Shown here: positions 1 to 5,786 of the stretch, in pieces | Numbering within the stretch: position 1 is the first letter of the stretch | Layout of the letters: every line of letters starts with the position of its first letter | Assembly (NCBI GenBank): GCA_910585135.1 | Contig: CAJUEB010000140.1 | Coordinates: 1-6,035, forward strand | Direction of reading: 5' to 3' | Source of the DNA: an uncultured Eubacteriales bacterium | GTDB lineage: Bacteria; Bacillota; Clostridia; Peptostreptococcales; Anaerovoracaceae | DNA length: 6,035 bases | Position numbers and translations under genes: made by a program | Notes under the pieces: model-generated | What the model saw: the letters and a program-made list of their open reading frames with translations, nothing else | The model's database searches: none | Told to the model about the DNA's origin: nothing

Positions 1-531
1 ATCGTGGCCTGTGACAGCAAAGGAATTCTGACAAAGGATCGGACGGATCTGAATGAAGCAAAGAAGCGGCTAGCCGCGATCACCAATGCCGGGCAGATCA
101 GCGGAAGCCTGGCAGATGCTGTGTTGGGAAGGGATTTGTTCATCGGTGTTTCCGCAGCCAGGGTGCTTACCCAGGATATGATCAAAACGATGAACAAAAA
201 TCCGTTGATTTTCGCTATGGCAAACCCTGAGCCTGAGATTTTGCCGAATCTGGCGGTGGAAGCTGGGGCGGCAGTCGTAGGGACAGGGAGATCCGATTAT
301 CCGAATCAGATCAATAACGTGCTGATTTTCCCCGGATTGTTCAAGGGCGCTCTGGCGGCGAGAGCCAAACGAATTACCGAAGAAATGAAGACGGCGGCAG
401 CCTTCGCACTCGCAGGAATCATCAAAGAGGATGAATTACGTGCAGATTATATTATTCCCAGCGCATTCTATCCGGGTGCAGCCGATATCGTAGCGGAGGC
501 AGTGGCGAAAGCGTGGAAAGCGCAGGGCTAG
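1..531 (+). CDS. NAD-dependent malic enzyme, C-terminal part (5' end outside window)
   Basis: This is the last 176 residues of a malic enzyme (malate to pyruvate plus CO2 with reduction of NAD(P)), a cytosolic enzyme. The frame is open from base 1, so the true start lies left of the window. The GTG at base 4 is not a start, because it sits inside the conserved run ending in CDSKG. Family landmarks follow in order: FIGVSAA, LTQDMI, IFAMANPEPEILP, VGTGRSDYPNQINNVLIFPG, then FKGALAARAKRITEEMK. The Asn of ANPEPE and the Asn pair of NQINN belong to the known malate/cofactor site region of the family. The fold and the end of the protein match the short bacterial form of about 390-400 residues, so roughly 210-220 residues are missing. 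NAD rather than NADP preference cannot be decided from this part. The reading frame is intact, with no sign of decay. Confidence 0.95.
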   Translation: MVACDSKGILTKDRTDLNEAKKRLAAITNAGQISGSLADAVLGRDLFIGVSAARVLTQDMIKTMNKNPLIFAMANPEPEILPNLAVEAGAAVVGTGRSDYPNQINNVLIFPGLFKGALAARAKRITEEMKTAAAFALAGIIKEDELRADYIIPSAFYPGAADIVAEAVAKAWKAQG

Positions 532-549
532 CGAAACGTGCGAAGATAA

Positions 550-569
550 CGCGTGCGGGAAGGCGCGCG
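550..569 (+). other. GC-rich hairpin after the malic enzyme gene
   Basis: CGCGTGC (550-556) can pair with GCGCGCG (563-569) around a 6-base loop GGGAAG. This gives seven pairs, one of them G-U. It lies 18 bases after the malic enzyme stop and is followed by an A-run, not a T-run, so it is not a canonical intrinsic terminator on the plus strand. It may mark or protect the 3' end of the malic enzyme mRNA, or it may simply be part of the GCG-rich spacer. Confidence 0.35.
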
Positions 570-576
570 AAAAAAT

Positions 577-618
577 AGACAGTTCGAAACCATCCTGTCT
601 TAAAACAAAACTAAGGAG
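577..618 (+). ncRNA. Candidate preQ1-I riboswitch controlling translation of the queuosine-precursor transporter
   Basis: A perfect 6-bp stem, AGACAG (577-582) with CTGTCT (595-600), closes a 12-base loop TTCGAAACCATC. It is followed at once by an A-rich tail (601-612) that runs into the Shine-Dalgarno AAGGAG (613-618). The preQ1-I class is known as one very short hairpin whose A-rich 3' tail docks into the helix and hides the ribosome binding site when preQ1 is bound. The size, the loop beginning UUC, the AACUAAGG-like tail and the downstream transporter gene all fit. The weak point is the pseudoknot helix P2: I cannot draw the canonical loop-tail pairing with certainty, and only short pairings of loop CC/UCC with GG/GGA are available. 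The class assignment is therefore an inference. High preQ1 would be expected to reduce translation of the transporter. Confidence 0.66.
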
Positions 619-626
619 AATAAAAA

Positions 627-1382
627 ATGAATAATGAAATTTTACTGGTGGGATCAATCGTTGTAATCTACAGTGCGGTGATGTTGATGTATCGCTTCTT
701 TGGCATTGCCGGTTTGTTTTGCTGGACGGCGATTGCCACGATCCTTGCGAATATCGAGGTACTGCGCGTAGTGGAAGCTTTTGGAATCGAGCAGACGCTG
801 GGCAATGTGTTGTTTGCATCGACTTTCCTGGTGACGGATATTTTGAGCGAACGGGAAGGCAAGGAGACAGCAAAGAAAGCGGTTATGCTGGGGATTACAG
901 CTTCTATTGTGTTTATCGTCATTTCTCAAAGCTGGCTTTTATATACACCATCCGGCAGTGACTGGGCAGGGGAAAGCTTTTCTGTGATATTTTCCAATAC
1001 GCCGCGGATTATCTTGGCAAGTCTTATCGTATATGCGATTTGCCAGCGGTTCGATGTGTGGCTTTACCATAAATGGTGGGCGTTTACTACGAGGATTTGT
1101 GGCGATGCGACTCGGTTTTTATGGGTGAGAAATAATTTTTCTACGCTCGTTTCGCAGGCGCTGAATACGGTATTATATAACCTGGCCGCATTTTGGGGCA
1201 TCTACGATGCACAGACCCTTGTCAGCATATGCGTTGGCTGCTATGTTGTATTTATCGTGACGAGCATTGCCGATACGCCAGCGGTTTATATCGCCAGGAA
1301 AATTCAGGTAAAAACAGATTTCCGTGAATCGAAGGAACCGCAGCTTCATGAGGGCGAAATGAATAAAACTGTGAATTCATGA
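627..1382 (+). CDS. Queuosine precursor transporter, VUT/YhhQ (DUF165, COG1738) family
   Basis: This is a 251-residue integral membrane protein, expected to import a queuosine precursor (preQ0, preQ1 or queuine, depending on subfamily) for wobble-base modification of tRNA. Hydrophobic segments lie at about 5-21, 25-46, 58-73, 85-108, 125-145, 172-195 and 197-220. Family landmarks are VTDILSEREGKETAKKA (69-85) and the polar stretch WVRNNFSTLVSQALNT (166-181) before a helix containing AFWG. Length is near the family's usual 200-250, with a charged C-terminal tail (about 230-251) that looks added on. The ATG at 627 is chosen because AAGGAG sits 8 bases upstream and the protein begins at a typical position. 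The candidate preQ1 riboswitch immediately upstream supports both the function and the regulation. The exact substrate cannot be read from the sequence. No partner gene of queuosine synthesis lies in this window. Confidence 0.92.
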   Translation: MNNEILLVGSIVVIYSAVMLMYRFFGIAGLFCWTAIATILANIEVLRVVEAFGIEQTLGNVLFASTFLVTDILSEREGKETAKKAVMLGITASIVFIVISQSWLLYTPSGSDWAGESFSVIFSNTPRIILASLIVYAICQRFDVWLYHKWWAFTTRICGDATRFLWVRNNFSTLVSQALNTVLYNLAAFWGIYDAQTLVSICVGCYVVFIVTSIADTPAVYIARKIQVKTDFRESKEPQLHEGEMNKTVNS

Positions 1383-1391
1383 AGGCGAAAT
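1345..1391 (+). repeat. 16-base imperfect direct repeat across the transporter stop codon
   Basis: TTCATGAGGGCGAAAT (1345-1360) recurs as TTCATGAAGGCGAAAT (1376-1391) with one mismatch. The copies are offset by 31 bases. Because 31 is not a multiple of three, the second copy is read in another frame and supplies the TGA stop (1380-1382). This suggests a small duplication that changed the C-terminus of the transporter. Confidence 0.6.
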
Positions 1392-1658
1392 TCGACAGTA
1401 ACGATCACGAATTGATGAAATAAAATTCGAAACGAACAGGCTCACGAAGCAACGGCGCATAAATGGGCGAAACGGTGCATCAACGGACTCGTAAATTGCC
1501 GAAATCGTGAAGCGGCACATGACTTTAGCGGAGACTATGAAGAAAAGGACCTGTGGACAAACTGCCTTACAAAGAAATTGGCCAATAGCTTGTAACAATA
1601 TATAGCCTTCTCTTCAAATACGAAATCAATATGTGGCAGATAATCCTTTGAAAAAAGT

Positions 1659-1687
1659 TTGTCAACAAGTTCGGAAAAATCTGTAAA
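1659..1687 (+). promoter_or_regulatory. Possible promoter in front of the 1698-1742 hairpin
   Basis: TTGTCA (1659-1664) resembles a sigma-A -35 box, and 17 bases later TGTAAA (1682-1687) matches four of six -10 positions. Transcription would begin near 1694, just before the hairpin. The fit is modest and the assignment is an inference. Confidence 0.27.
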
Positions 1688-1697
1688 TTAAACAAAA

Positions 1698-1742
1698 AGA
1701 TAGCCTTCTATGGTAAAATCAAATTATCGTAGGAGGCTATTT
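1698..1742 (+). other. Long RNA-type hairpin that sequesters an AGGAGG ribosome binding site
   Basis: Bases 1698-1716 pair with 1724-1742 to form a 19-bp stem without a mismatch on the plus-strand RNA, using four G-U pairs, around a 7-base loop AATCAAA. On the minus strand the same G-U positions become A-C mismatches, so the structure favours plus-strand RNA. The 3' arm contains AGGAGG (1731-1736), 8 bases before TTG (1745). The 5' arm word ATAGCCTTCT also occurs at 1602-1611 and could pair with the same site. It could be a translational switch, the end of a decayed insertion element, or a structured small RNA. Confidence 0.6.
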
Positions 1743-1744
1743 AA

Positions 1745-1768
1745 TTGGCGAAGAAAAAAGACATCTGA
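1745..1768 (+). CDS. Possible seven-codon leader peptide or gene remnant
   Basis: A TTG codon lies 8 bases after AGGAGG and opens a frame of seven codons (read as MAKKKDI) ending in TGA at 1766-1768. Ribosome-site quality and spacing are excellent, yet the frame closes at once. It could be a leader peptide governed by the hairpin, or the start of a gene that has since been lost. No homologous continuation is visible in the following frame. Confidence 0.22.
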   Translation: MAKKKDI

Positions 1769-1845
1769 TGTGGCAGCTTCTTTTTTATTGTTTTTATACG
1801 GTTGTTTTATGTATGTGCTATGTATCGTGCTGTAAAACCTGTAAA

Positions 1846-1884
1846 CTCTATACAAATAAGATGAAAAATTTTATTTATATAGAG
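1846..1884 (-). terminator. Probable terminator stem of the AI-2E family transporter gene
   Basis: CTCTATACAAATAA (1846-1859) and TTATTTATATAGAG (1871-1884) form a 14-bp stem with an 11-base loop. On minus-strand RNA the single non-Watson-Crick position is a U-G wobble, while on plus-strand RNA it is a C-A mismatch. This orientation bias fits the minus-strand gene, whose stop lies 72 bases before the stem. The stem is AT-rich and only short U-runs follow it, so it is a weaker terminator than usual. Confidence 0.5.
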
Positions 1885-1956
1885 CTTGTAAAATTTTATC
1901 AGATAATAGCGGCTGTTTTTCTTTGCTCGTCGCATTTGCACCCTGTCGCATCTTCT

Positions 1957-3192
1957 TTATGCATCTGCATCTGCCTCTGCGCCCGCATCGTCCTTTTTCC
2001 CACTGAGCTTTTGTTCTTTTCCAGTCGCCCATTTCACGACAAAAACCTGAATGATGCCCGCGATCGGCACAGCCAGCAGCATCCCTAAAATGCCGCCGAA
2101 ATAGCCAAAGACGCTGATTGCCAGCAGTACCATGAGGGGATGAAGCCCCGTTGAAGAACCGACGATTCTCGGATAAATGAAATTGGCGTCGATTTGTTGG
2201 ATCACGAACAATATGATAATTGCCAGAATTCCTTCCCACAGCCCCTCGGTAAACAATCCCATGAGGAATGCGGGGATCATGCCGAGCACAGGCCCGAAAT
2301 AAGGAATCACATTGCAGATCCCTGCAAATACCCCGATCAGGACAGCCGCCTCAAGCCCCATGAGCGTCAATCCGATGGAGGATAAAATTGCGATGATCAA
2401 GGCATCCAGCAAAGCGCCCCGGATAAATTTTGAGAGAACGTCGTTGACTTCGCTCAATGTTTCCGTGATGATAGCATTGCCCTTTTGCGGCAGTGTCAGA
2501 TGAAGGAATTTTCTCCAAAGCCCGAGAAAAAATTTCTTGTCTTTCATTAAGTAAATGGAGACAATGACGCCAATCAGGACATTCAGCAGGCTGCCGCCGA
2601 TATTGGTGAACGTGCCAAGAACGGAGGCAAAGCTGATGTTATCCCTGATCCATCCAATCAGCATATTAGCGGCCTCACTCAGCCTTTCAGAAAGCATATC
2701 GTTCGGAACGTTGGTCGCGATCCAGTTTCGTAATGTATTTTCATAGCTGAGCGCTGCCGTCATAAAATCATGGATCAAAGTAGAAAGGTCGCTGAACACG
2801 ACTTTTCCGATCAGCAGCACCGTGAATCCATATATAATGGCGATGATCGCCGCGATCACAATTAGAATCGTCAGGATTACGCTGATGAAATGGCTTAGGT
2901 TTTGTCTTTTTTCTGCTTTAATGGGATCATCCGGCATACGGATCAGCTTCGTTACGAGCTTGTCATCAATAAATTCCGAGAGCGGATTTAGCAGATATGC
3001 CAGAACCAGGCCGATGATGAGCGGCCAAAACGCAGCGATCAGGGTATCTATGGCGAAAAAAAATTTCTCCGAGATTGAGCCGATATTCTTGATGATGAAA
3101 TACATCACATAAAGAAGCGCCGCATTGAAAAGGATAAAAAAACTTCCTTTGATAAAAGAATTGTCCTTCATCATATTTTTTACTTTGTTCAT
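1957..3192 (-). CDS. AI-2E family transporter (UPF0118, PF01594 type)
   Basis: This is a 411-residue polytopic membrane protein. The family includes E. coli TqsA, linked to autoinducer-2 export, and members acting as Na+/H+ antiporters; the substrate here is unknown. Hydrophobic helices occur near residues 17-38, 44-70 and 103-130, then a soluble loop, then a C-terminal helical block from about 205. Family landmarks are NVIPYFGPVLGMIPAF around 294-309 (IPYFGP at 296-301), QQIDANFIYPRIVG at 332-345, then GLHPLMVLLAI and FGGILGMLLAVPIAG. The start is ATG at 3192, since GGGAG (3201-3205) lies 8 bases upstream. In-frame codons further out (3207, 3228) lack a ribosome site. The last 19 residues are a charged tail ending in alternating Ala and Asp, encoded by a short GCATCT-like repeat. 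It is transcribed alone, divergent from the U32 gene. Confidence 0.93.
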   Translation of the reverse strand: MNKVKNMMKDNSFIKGSFFILFNAALLYVMYFIIKNIGSISEKFFFAIDTLIAAFWPLIIGLVLAYLLNPLSEFIDDKLVTKLIRMPDDPIKAEKRQNLSHFISVILTILIVIAAIIAIIYGFTVLLIGKVVFSDLSTLIHDFMTAALSYENTLRNWIATNVPNDMLSERLSEAANMLIGWIRDNISFASVLGTFTNIGGSLLNVLIGVIVSIYLMKDKKFFLGLWRKFLHLTLPQKGNAIITETLSEVNDVLSKFIRGALLDALIIAILSSIGLTLMGLEAAVLIGVFAGICNVIPYFGPVLGMIPAFLMGLFTEGLWEGILAIIILFVIQQIDANFIYPRIVGSSTGLHPLMVLLAISVFGYFGGILGMLLAVPIAGIIQVFVVKWATGKEQKLSGKKDDAGAEADADA

Positions 3193-3245
3193 ATCCCAGT
3201 CTCCCATATTTATTTCGATAATTTGCAAAACGGCTGACCGGACTC

Positions 3246-3275
3246 TTGTCCACAGGCCTCAACCTATTATATACT
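3246..3275 (+). promoter_or_regulatory. Promoter of the U32 family gene, overlapping the divergent promoter
   Basis: TTGTCC (3246-3251) and TATACT (3270-3275) lie 18 bases apart on the plus strand. TATTAT (3265-3270) and TATGAT (3275-3280) are further -10-like words. Start would be near 3282, giving a leader of about 47 bases. The -10 region is shared with the minus-strand promoter, so RNA polymerase binding in the two directions should be mutually exclusive. Confidence 0.5.
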
Positions 3276-3294
3276 ATGATAGATTGGTTATCAA
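3266..3294 (-). promoter_or_regulatory. Sigma-A type promoter of the AI-2E family gene
   Basis: On the minus strand, TTGATA (3294-3289) and TATAAT (3271-3266) are separated by exactly 17 bases. This is a near-consensus vegetative promoter. Transcription should start near 3259, leaving a leader of about 65 bases before the ATG at 3192. The -10 overlaps that of the opposing promoter. Confidence 0.75.
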
Positions 3295-3328
3295 CCGAGT
3301 AAATTTCCAGAGAAAGGTATCGAGCAAG

Positions 3329-5782
3329 ATGAGCTATCGTATTCCAGAACTTTTAGCGCCCGTAGGCGGCTTTCCGCAGCTTTCGGCAGCAGTGCAAAAT
3401 GGCGCGGATGCCGTTTACATGGGAGGCCCTTTGTTCAATGCACGCATAAAAGCGGATAATTTCGAGTTTAGCGATATGCAAAAGGCGATCGATTATGCAC
3501 ATATCAGAAATGTGAAAGCTTATATCACCATCAATACGCTCATCAGGGATGATGAGCTTTTTGAGGCGTTTTCATACATTCATTCTCTTTACAAGGTGGG
3601 TGCGGATGCGGTCATTCTCCAGGATATGGGACTGGCGCGGCTCGTCCGGGAATATTTGCCCGATCTGCCAATGCATTTGTCAACACAGGGAACGGTATAT
3701 AACAAATGGGCGCTGGATACGGTCAGGAAGCTGGGGTTTTGCCGGATCGTCCCTGCGCGGGAACTTGGCCTTGCGGAATTGGAAGAGTTGACGGCGGCGT
3801 GCCATCAGGCGGATCAGTCATGCGAGGTGGAGGCCTTCGTTCATGGAGCGTTATGCATGTGCTATTCAGGCCAGTGCCAAATGAGCAGAATCCTGGGCGG
3901 AGCGGGTGGGCGCAGCGGAAACCGCGGACTTTGCGCACAGCCGTGCAGGCTTCCTTATGAAAATGAAAAAGGGGAAAAATCATTCTTGCTCAGTCCGAAG
4001 GATCTTTGCTTGCTAGAGGATATCCCGCAGCTTTGCAGGGCGGGGATCGATTCGTTTAAGATAGAAGGCCGGCTAAAATCACCGCAATACGTGGCGCTCG
4101 TCACATCGGTTTATCGCAAGTACCTTGACCAGTATCAGAAAACGGGCGATGTAAAGGTGCAGGCGGATGATAAGAAGCGGCTTATGCAGGTTTTCAACAG
4201 GGGCGGCTTTAGCAAAGGGTACTTTTACGGGAATCCGGGTCATGCGCTTTTGTCGGGAGACAGCCCGAAAAACCGGGGAACATATGTTGGAACGGTACAA
4301 TCCGTGCGGGCGGGAAGCACCCTGGTGGATGTGAAGCCTGACGGCGGCAGCCTTTCCGTGGGCGATGGCGTGGAAATTTACAGCAGGAAAACGGTGGGAA
4401 ACGTGATTTCTTATCTGAAACCCCTGCCGGATGGCTGTCTGCGAATCGGTGATATCAAGGGCAAGGTAAGCCCGGGCGATCGTGTTTATAAGGTGACGGA
4501 TAAGCGGCTGCTGGCGGAGGCTGAACAATCCTATGCGAGTGATTTTATTCGTCGCGTTCCAGTGGAAATGAAATTTACTGCGGAACTAGGGAAGCTGCCG
4601 GTTCTTTCGATCCGGGAGGTTGGCCTCTTTGCTGAAAAAGATGGCTTGCCGCAAAAGCTGGATGGTTCACCGCAAAAACAGGGCGATTTGAAGAAAAAGC
4701 AAGGCAGACCGTCGCAGGAACAAGATGGTTCGCCGCAAAAGCGGGGCAGTTCGCAGCAGAGGCAAGGCGGTTCGCCACAGGGGCAGGGGGACTGGATTAC
4801 AGTTCGTGGAAATCGCGTTTCAGAAAAAGCGATTCATAAACCGCTGGATGAAGAACGGGTTAAAAACCAGCTTTGTAAGCTGGGCAATACTGCGTTTGTA
4901 GCGGAAAAGGTCACGATTGATTTGGCGCAGGGCATTTCTGTTCCAGTGTCTGTGCTGAACGATATGCGGCGGCAAGCGGTCAGATGTTTGATCGAAGCAA
5001 AATGCCAAACCAGCCGCATTGGGCTTACAGAAGAAAAATTGGCAGAAATAAAGCACGGCGAGACAGCACTCGGATGCAGGGCAGCAGACGGGAGATGCAG
5101 TGAAGTGGAAACCGGGCGTCATGAATCGGACGCTATGTGTAATGAAACGAATGCCGGACGAGGTAGGGTCGAAATCAGCCATCGCAGTTCGGAAATTGGA
5201 TATGGCAGTACGCTCATTCATTTATATGGCAATGAATTGCCTGCGCCCGCAGCCTTCACGAAAATGCTTGCGAAATACGAAAACGTGATGCTTTGCATCC
5301 CGATTGCGCTTTACATGGACGATGAAACCTCCAGACAGTTAACCAGTATGTTGAATCGGTTTGCTGGCGGGAAGCGTTGCAACGTGATACCGTATATTCT
5401 GAATGTTTCAAAAGGAAACTTAGATCGATATATAAAAGACAATTTCCAGAAGATATGCAAACGAGTTGCCGATACAGGTATTTTGATTGGAAACCTTGGC
5501 TGGATCGAAAAATTCCAAACGGCAGGGGTTCGGGTTTACGGGGATTATGGCCTCAATGTGTATAATCATCAAAGCGTGAAAGCGTTTGACGAGATCGGCG
5601 TGGAGGTTTTACAGTTCTCTCATGAGACGGAGATGTCTTCTTTTGGGAATATTCCGCTTATGATAACAGAGCATCCGATTTCTGCAAAGCGGCTGACGGA
5701 TCGGAAAGGTCAGAAATATATGGTTTTGCCGGCAAGCTCGCAGGATAAATACTTGCTCTTTTTGCAGGAACGGGAGATATGA
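3329..5782 (+). CDS. Long U32 family peptidase-like protein (RlhA/TrhP-related RNA hydroxylation family) with two inserts
   Basis: This is an 817-residue protein. The N-terminus (PELLAPVGG, then NGADAVYMGG and YITINTL) is the start of the U32 barrel. The U32 signature EAFVHGALCMCYSGQCQMS is at 168-186, followed by RGLCAQPCR (199-207) and SFKIEGRLKSPQYV. Cys176, Cys183, Cys202 and Cys206 are likely Fe-S ligands by analogy. Related proteins TrhP and RlhA are needed for hydroxylation of tRNA U34 and 23S rRNA C2501, so an RNA-modification role is more likely than proteolysis. A middle domain follows (about 300-560), then a C-terminal barrel-like half with GDYGLNVYN and LMITEHPIS. Oddities are a seven-unit heptapeptide insert (438-486), a Cys/Gly-rich linker (571-627), and a C-terminus without cysteines. 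ATG 3329 is chosen because homology starts there and AAAGG lies 11 bases upstream. Upstream in-frame codons run into the divergent gene and its promoter. Which RNA it modifies cannot be told. Confidence 0.9.
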   Translation: MSYRIPELLAPVGGFPQLSAAVQNGADAVYMGGPLFNARIKADNFEFSDMQKAIDYAHIRNVKAYITINTLIRDDELFEAFSYIHSLYKVGADAVILQDMGLARLVREYLPDLPMHLSTQGTVYNKWALDTVRKLGFCRIVPARELGLAELEELTAACHQADQSCEVEAFVHGALCMCYSGQCQMSRILGGAGGRSGNRGLCAQPCRLPYENEKGEKSFLLSPKDLCLLEDIPQLCRAGIDSFKIEGRLKSPQYVALVTSVYRKYLDQYQKTGDVKVQADDKKRLMQVFNRGGFSKGYFYGNPGHALLSGDSPKNRGTYVGTVQSVRAGSTLVDVKPDGGSLSVGDGVEIYSRKTVGNVISYLKPLPDGCLRIGDIKGKVSPGDRVYKVTDKRLLAEAEQSYASDFIRRVPVEMKFTAELGKLPVLSIREVGLFAEKDGLPQKLDGSPQKQGDLKKKQGRPSQEQDGSPQKRGSSQQRQGGSPQGQGDWITVRGNRVSEKAIHKPLDEERVKNQLCKLGNTAFVAEKVTIDLAQGISVPVSVLNDMRRQAVRCLIEAKCQTSRIGLTEEKLAEIKHGETALGCRAADGRCSEVETGRHESDAMCNETNAGRGRVEISHRSSEIGYGSTLIHLYGNELPAPAAFTKMLAKYENVMLCIPIALYMDDETSRQLTSMLNRFAGGKRCNVIPYILNVSKGNLDRYIKDNFQKICKRVADTGILIGNLGWIEKFQTAGVRVYGDYGLNVYNHQSVKAFDEIGVEVLQFSHETEMSSFGNIPLMITEHPISAKRLTDRKGQKYMVLPASSQDKYLLFLQEREI
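4640..4786 (+). repeat. Seven tandem 21-bp repeats encoding a Gly-Ser-Pro-Gln heptapeptide array
   Basis: Seven consecutive in-frame 21-base units encode DGLPQKL, DGSPQKQ, GDLKKKQ, GRPSQEQ, DGSPQKR, GSSQQRQ and GGSPQGQ (residues 438-486 of the U32 protein). Units 2 and 5 differ at only 3 of 21 bases. The others are more diverged, with GG/DG at the start and Gln near the end kept. The array sits between SIREVGLFAEK and the ITVRG strand, so it is probably a disordered loop in the middle domain. Such arrays expand and contract by slippage without breaking the frame. Confidence 0.85.
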
Positions 5783-5786
5783 TCCG

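Larger units (their letters stand above)
1383..1956. other. Gene-free intergenic region of 574 bases
   Basis: No convincing protein gene is present. The left part (about 1383-1510) is rich in CGAA/GCGAAA words and looks degenerate. A 22-codon ATG frame at 1537-1605 has only a poor ribosome site. The right part is AT-rich and carries two copies of ATAGCCTTCT (1602-1611, 1700-1709), two copies of ATGTGGCAG (1631-1639, 1768-1776), a strong hairpin with a buried Shine-Dalgarno (1698-1742) and the terminator-like stem for the minus-strand gene (1846-1884). The left half is downstream of the transporter, but no clear intrinsic terminator for that gene was found before the T-runs at about 1779-1797. 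Confidence 0.7.

Noticed and set aside
436..873. Minus-strand frame of 145 codons opposite the malic enzyme end and the transporter start
   Set aside because: It is antisense to two clear genes and the riboswitch, with no ribosome site or domain.
1377..1598. Minus-strand frame of 73 codons in the left intergenic part
   Set aside because: No ribosome site, no recognisable domain, and it lies in degenerate GCGAA-rich DNA.
1537..1605. 22-codon ATG frame beginning MKKR
   Set aside because: Only a weak GGAG too close to the ATG, no conserved feature, and frames this short are expected by chance.
1754..1786. A-run and T-run pairing as an intrinsic terminator after the micro-ORF
   Set aside because: The stem is almost entirely A-T with a poor inner helix. 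The T-runs are noted, but a true terminator is not supported.
1768..2088. Plus-strand frame of 106 codons
   Set aside because: It runs across the terminator stem and antisense into the AI-2E family gene. Its composition is that of AT-rich noncoding DNA plus an antisense shadow.
3193..3228. Longer N-terminus for the AI-2E family protein from codons at 3207 or 3228
   Set aside because: Neither has a ribosome site, while GGGAG is ideally placed for the ATG at 3192 and would itself lie inside the longer reading frame.
1550..3256. CCTGTGGACAA (1550-1560) and its inverse TTGTCCACAGG (3246-3256), each resembling a DnaA box, on either side of the AI-2E family gene
   Set aside because: An 11-base inverted match is expected several times by chance in 6 kb, and single near-matches to TTATCCACA are also expected. 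There is no cluster of boxes and no origin context.
3125..3328. Upstream extension of the U32 frame by 68 codons
   Set aside because: It overlaps the start of the divergent AI-2E family gene and both promoters. The family N-terminus begins at the ATG at 3329, which has its own ribosome site.
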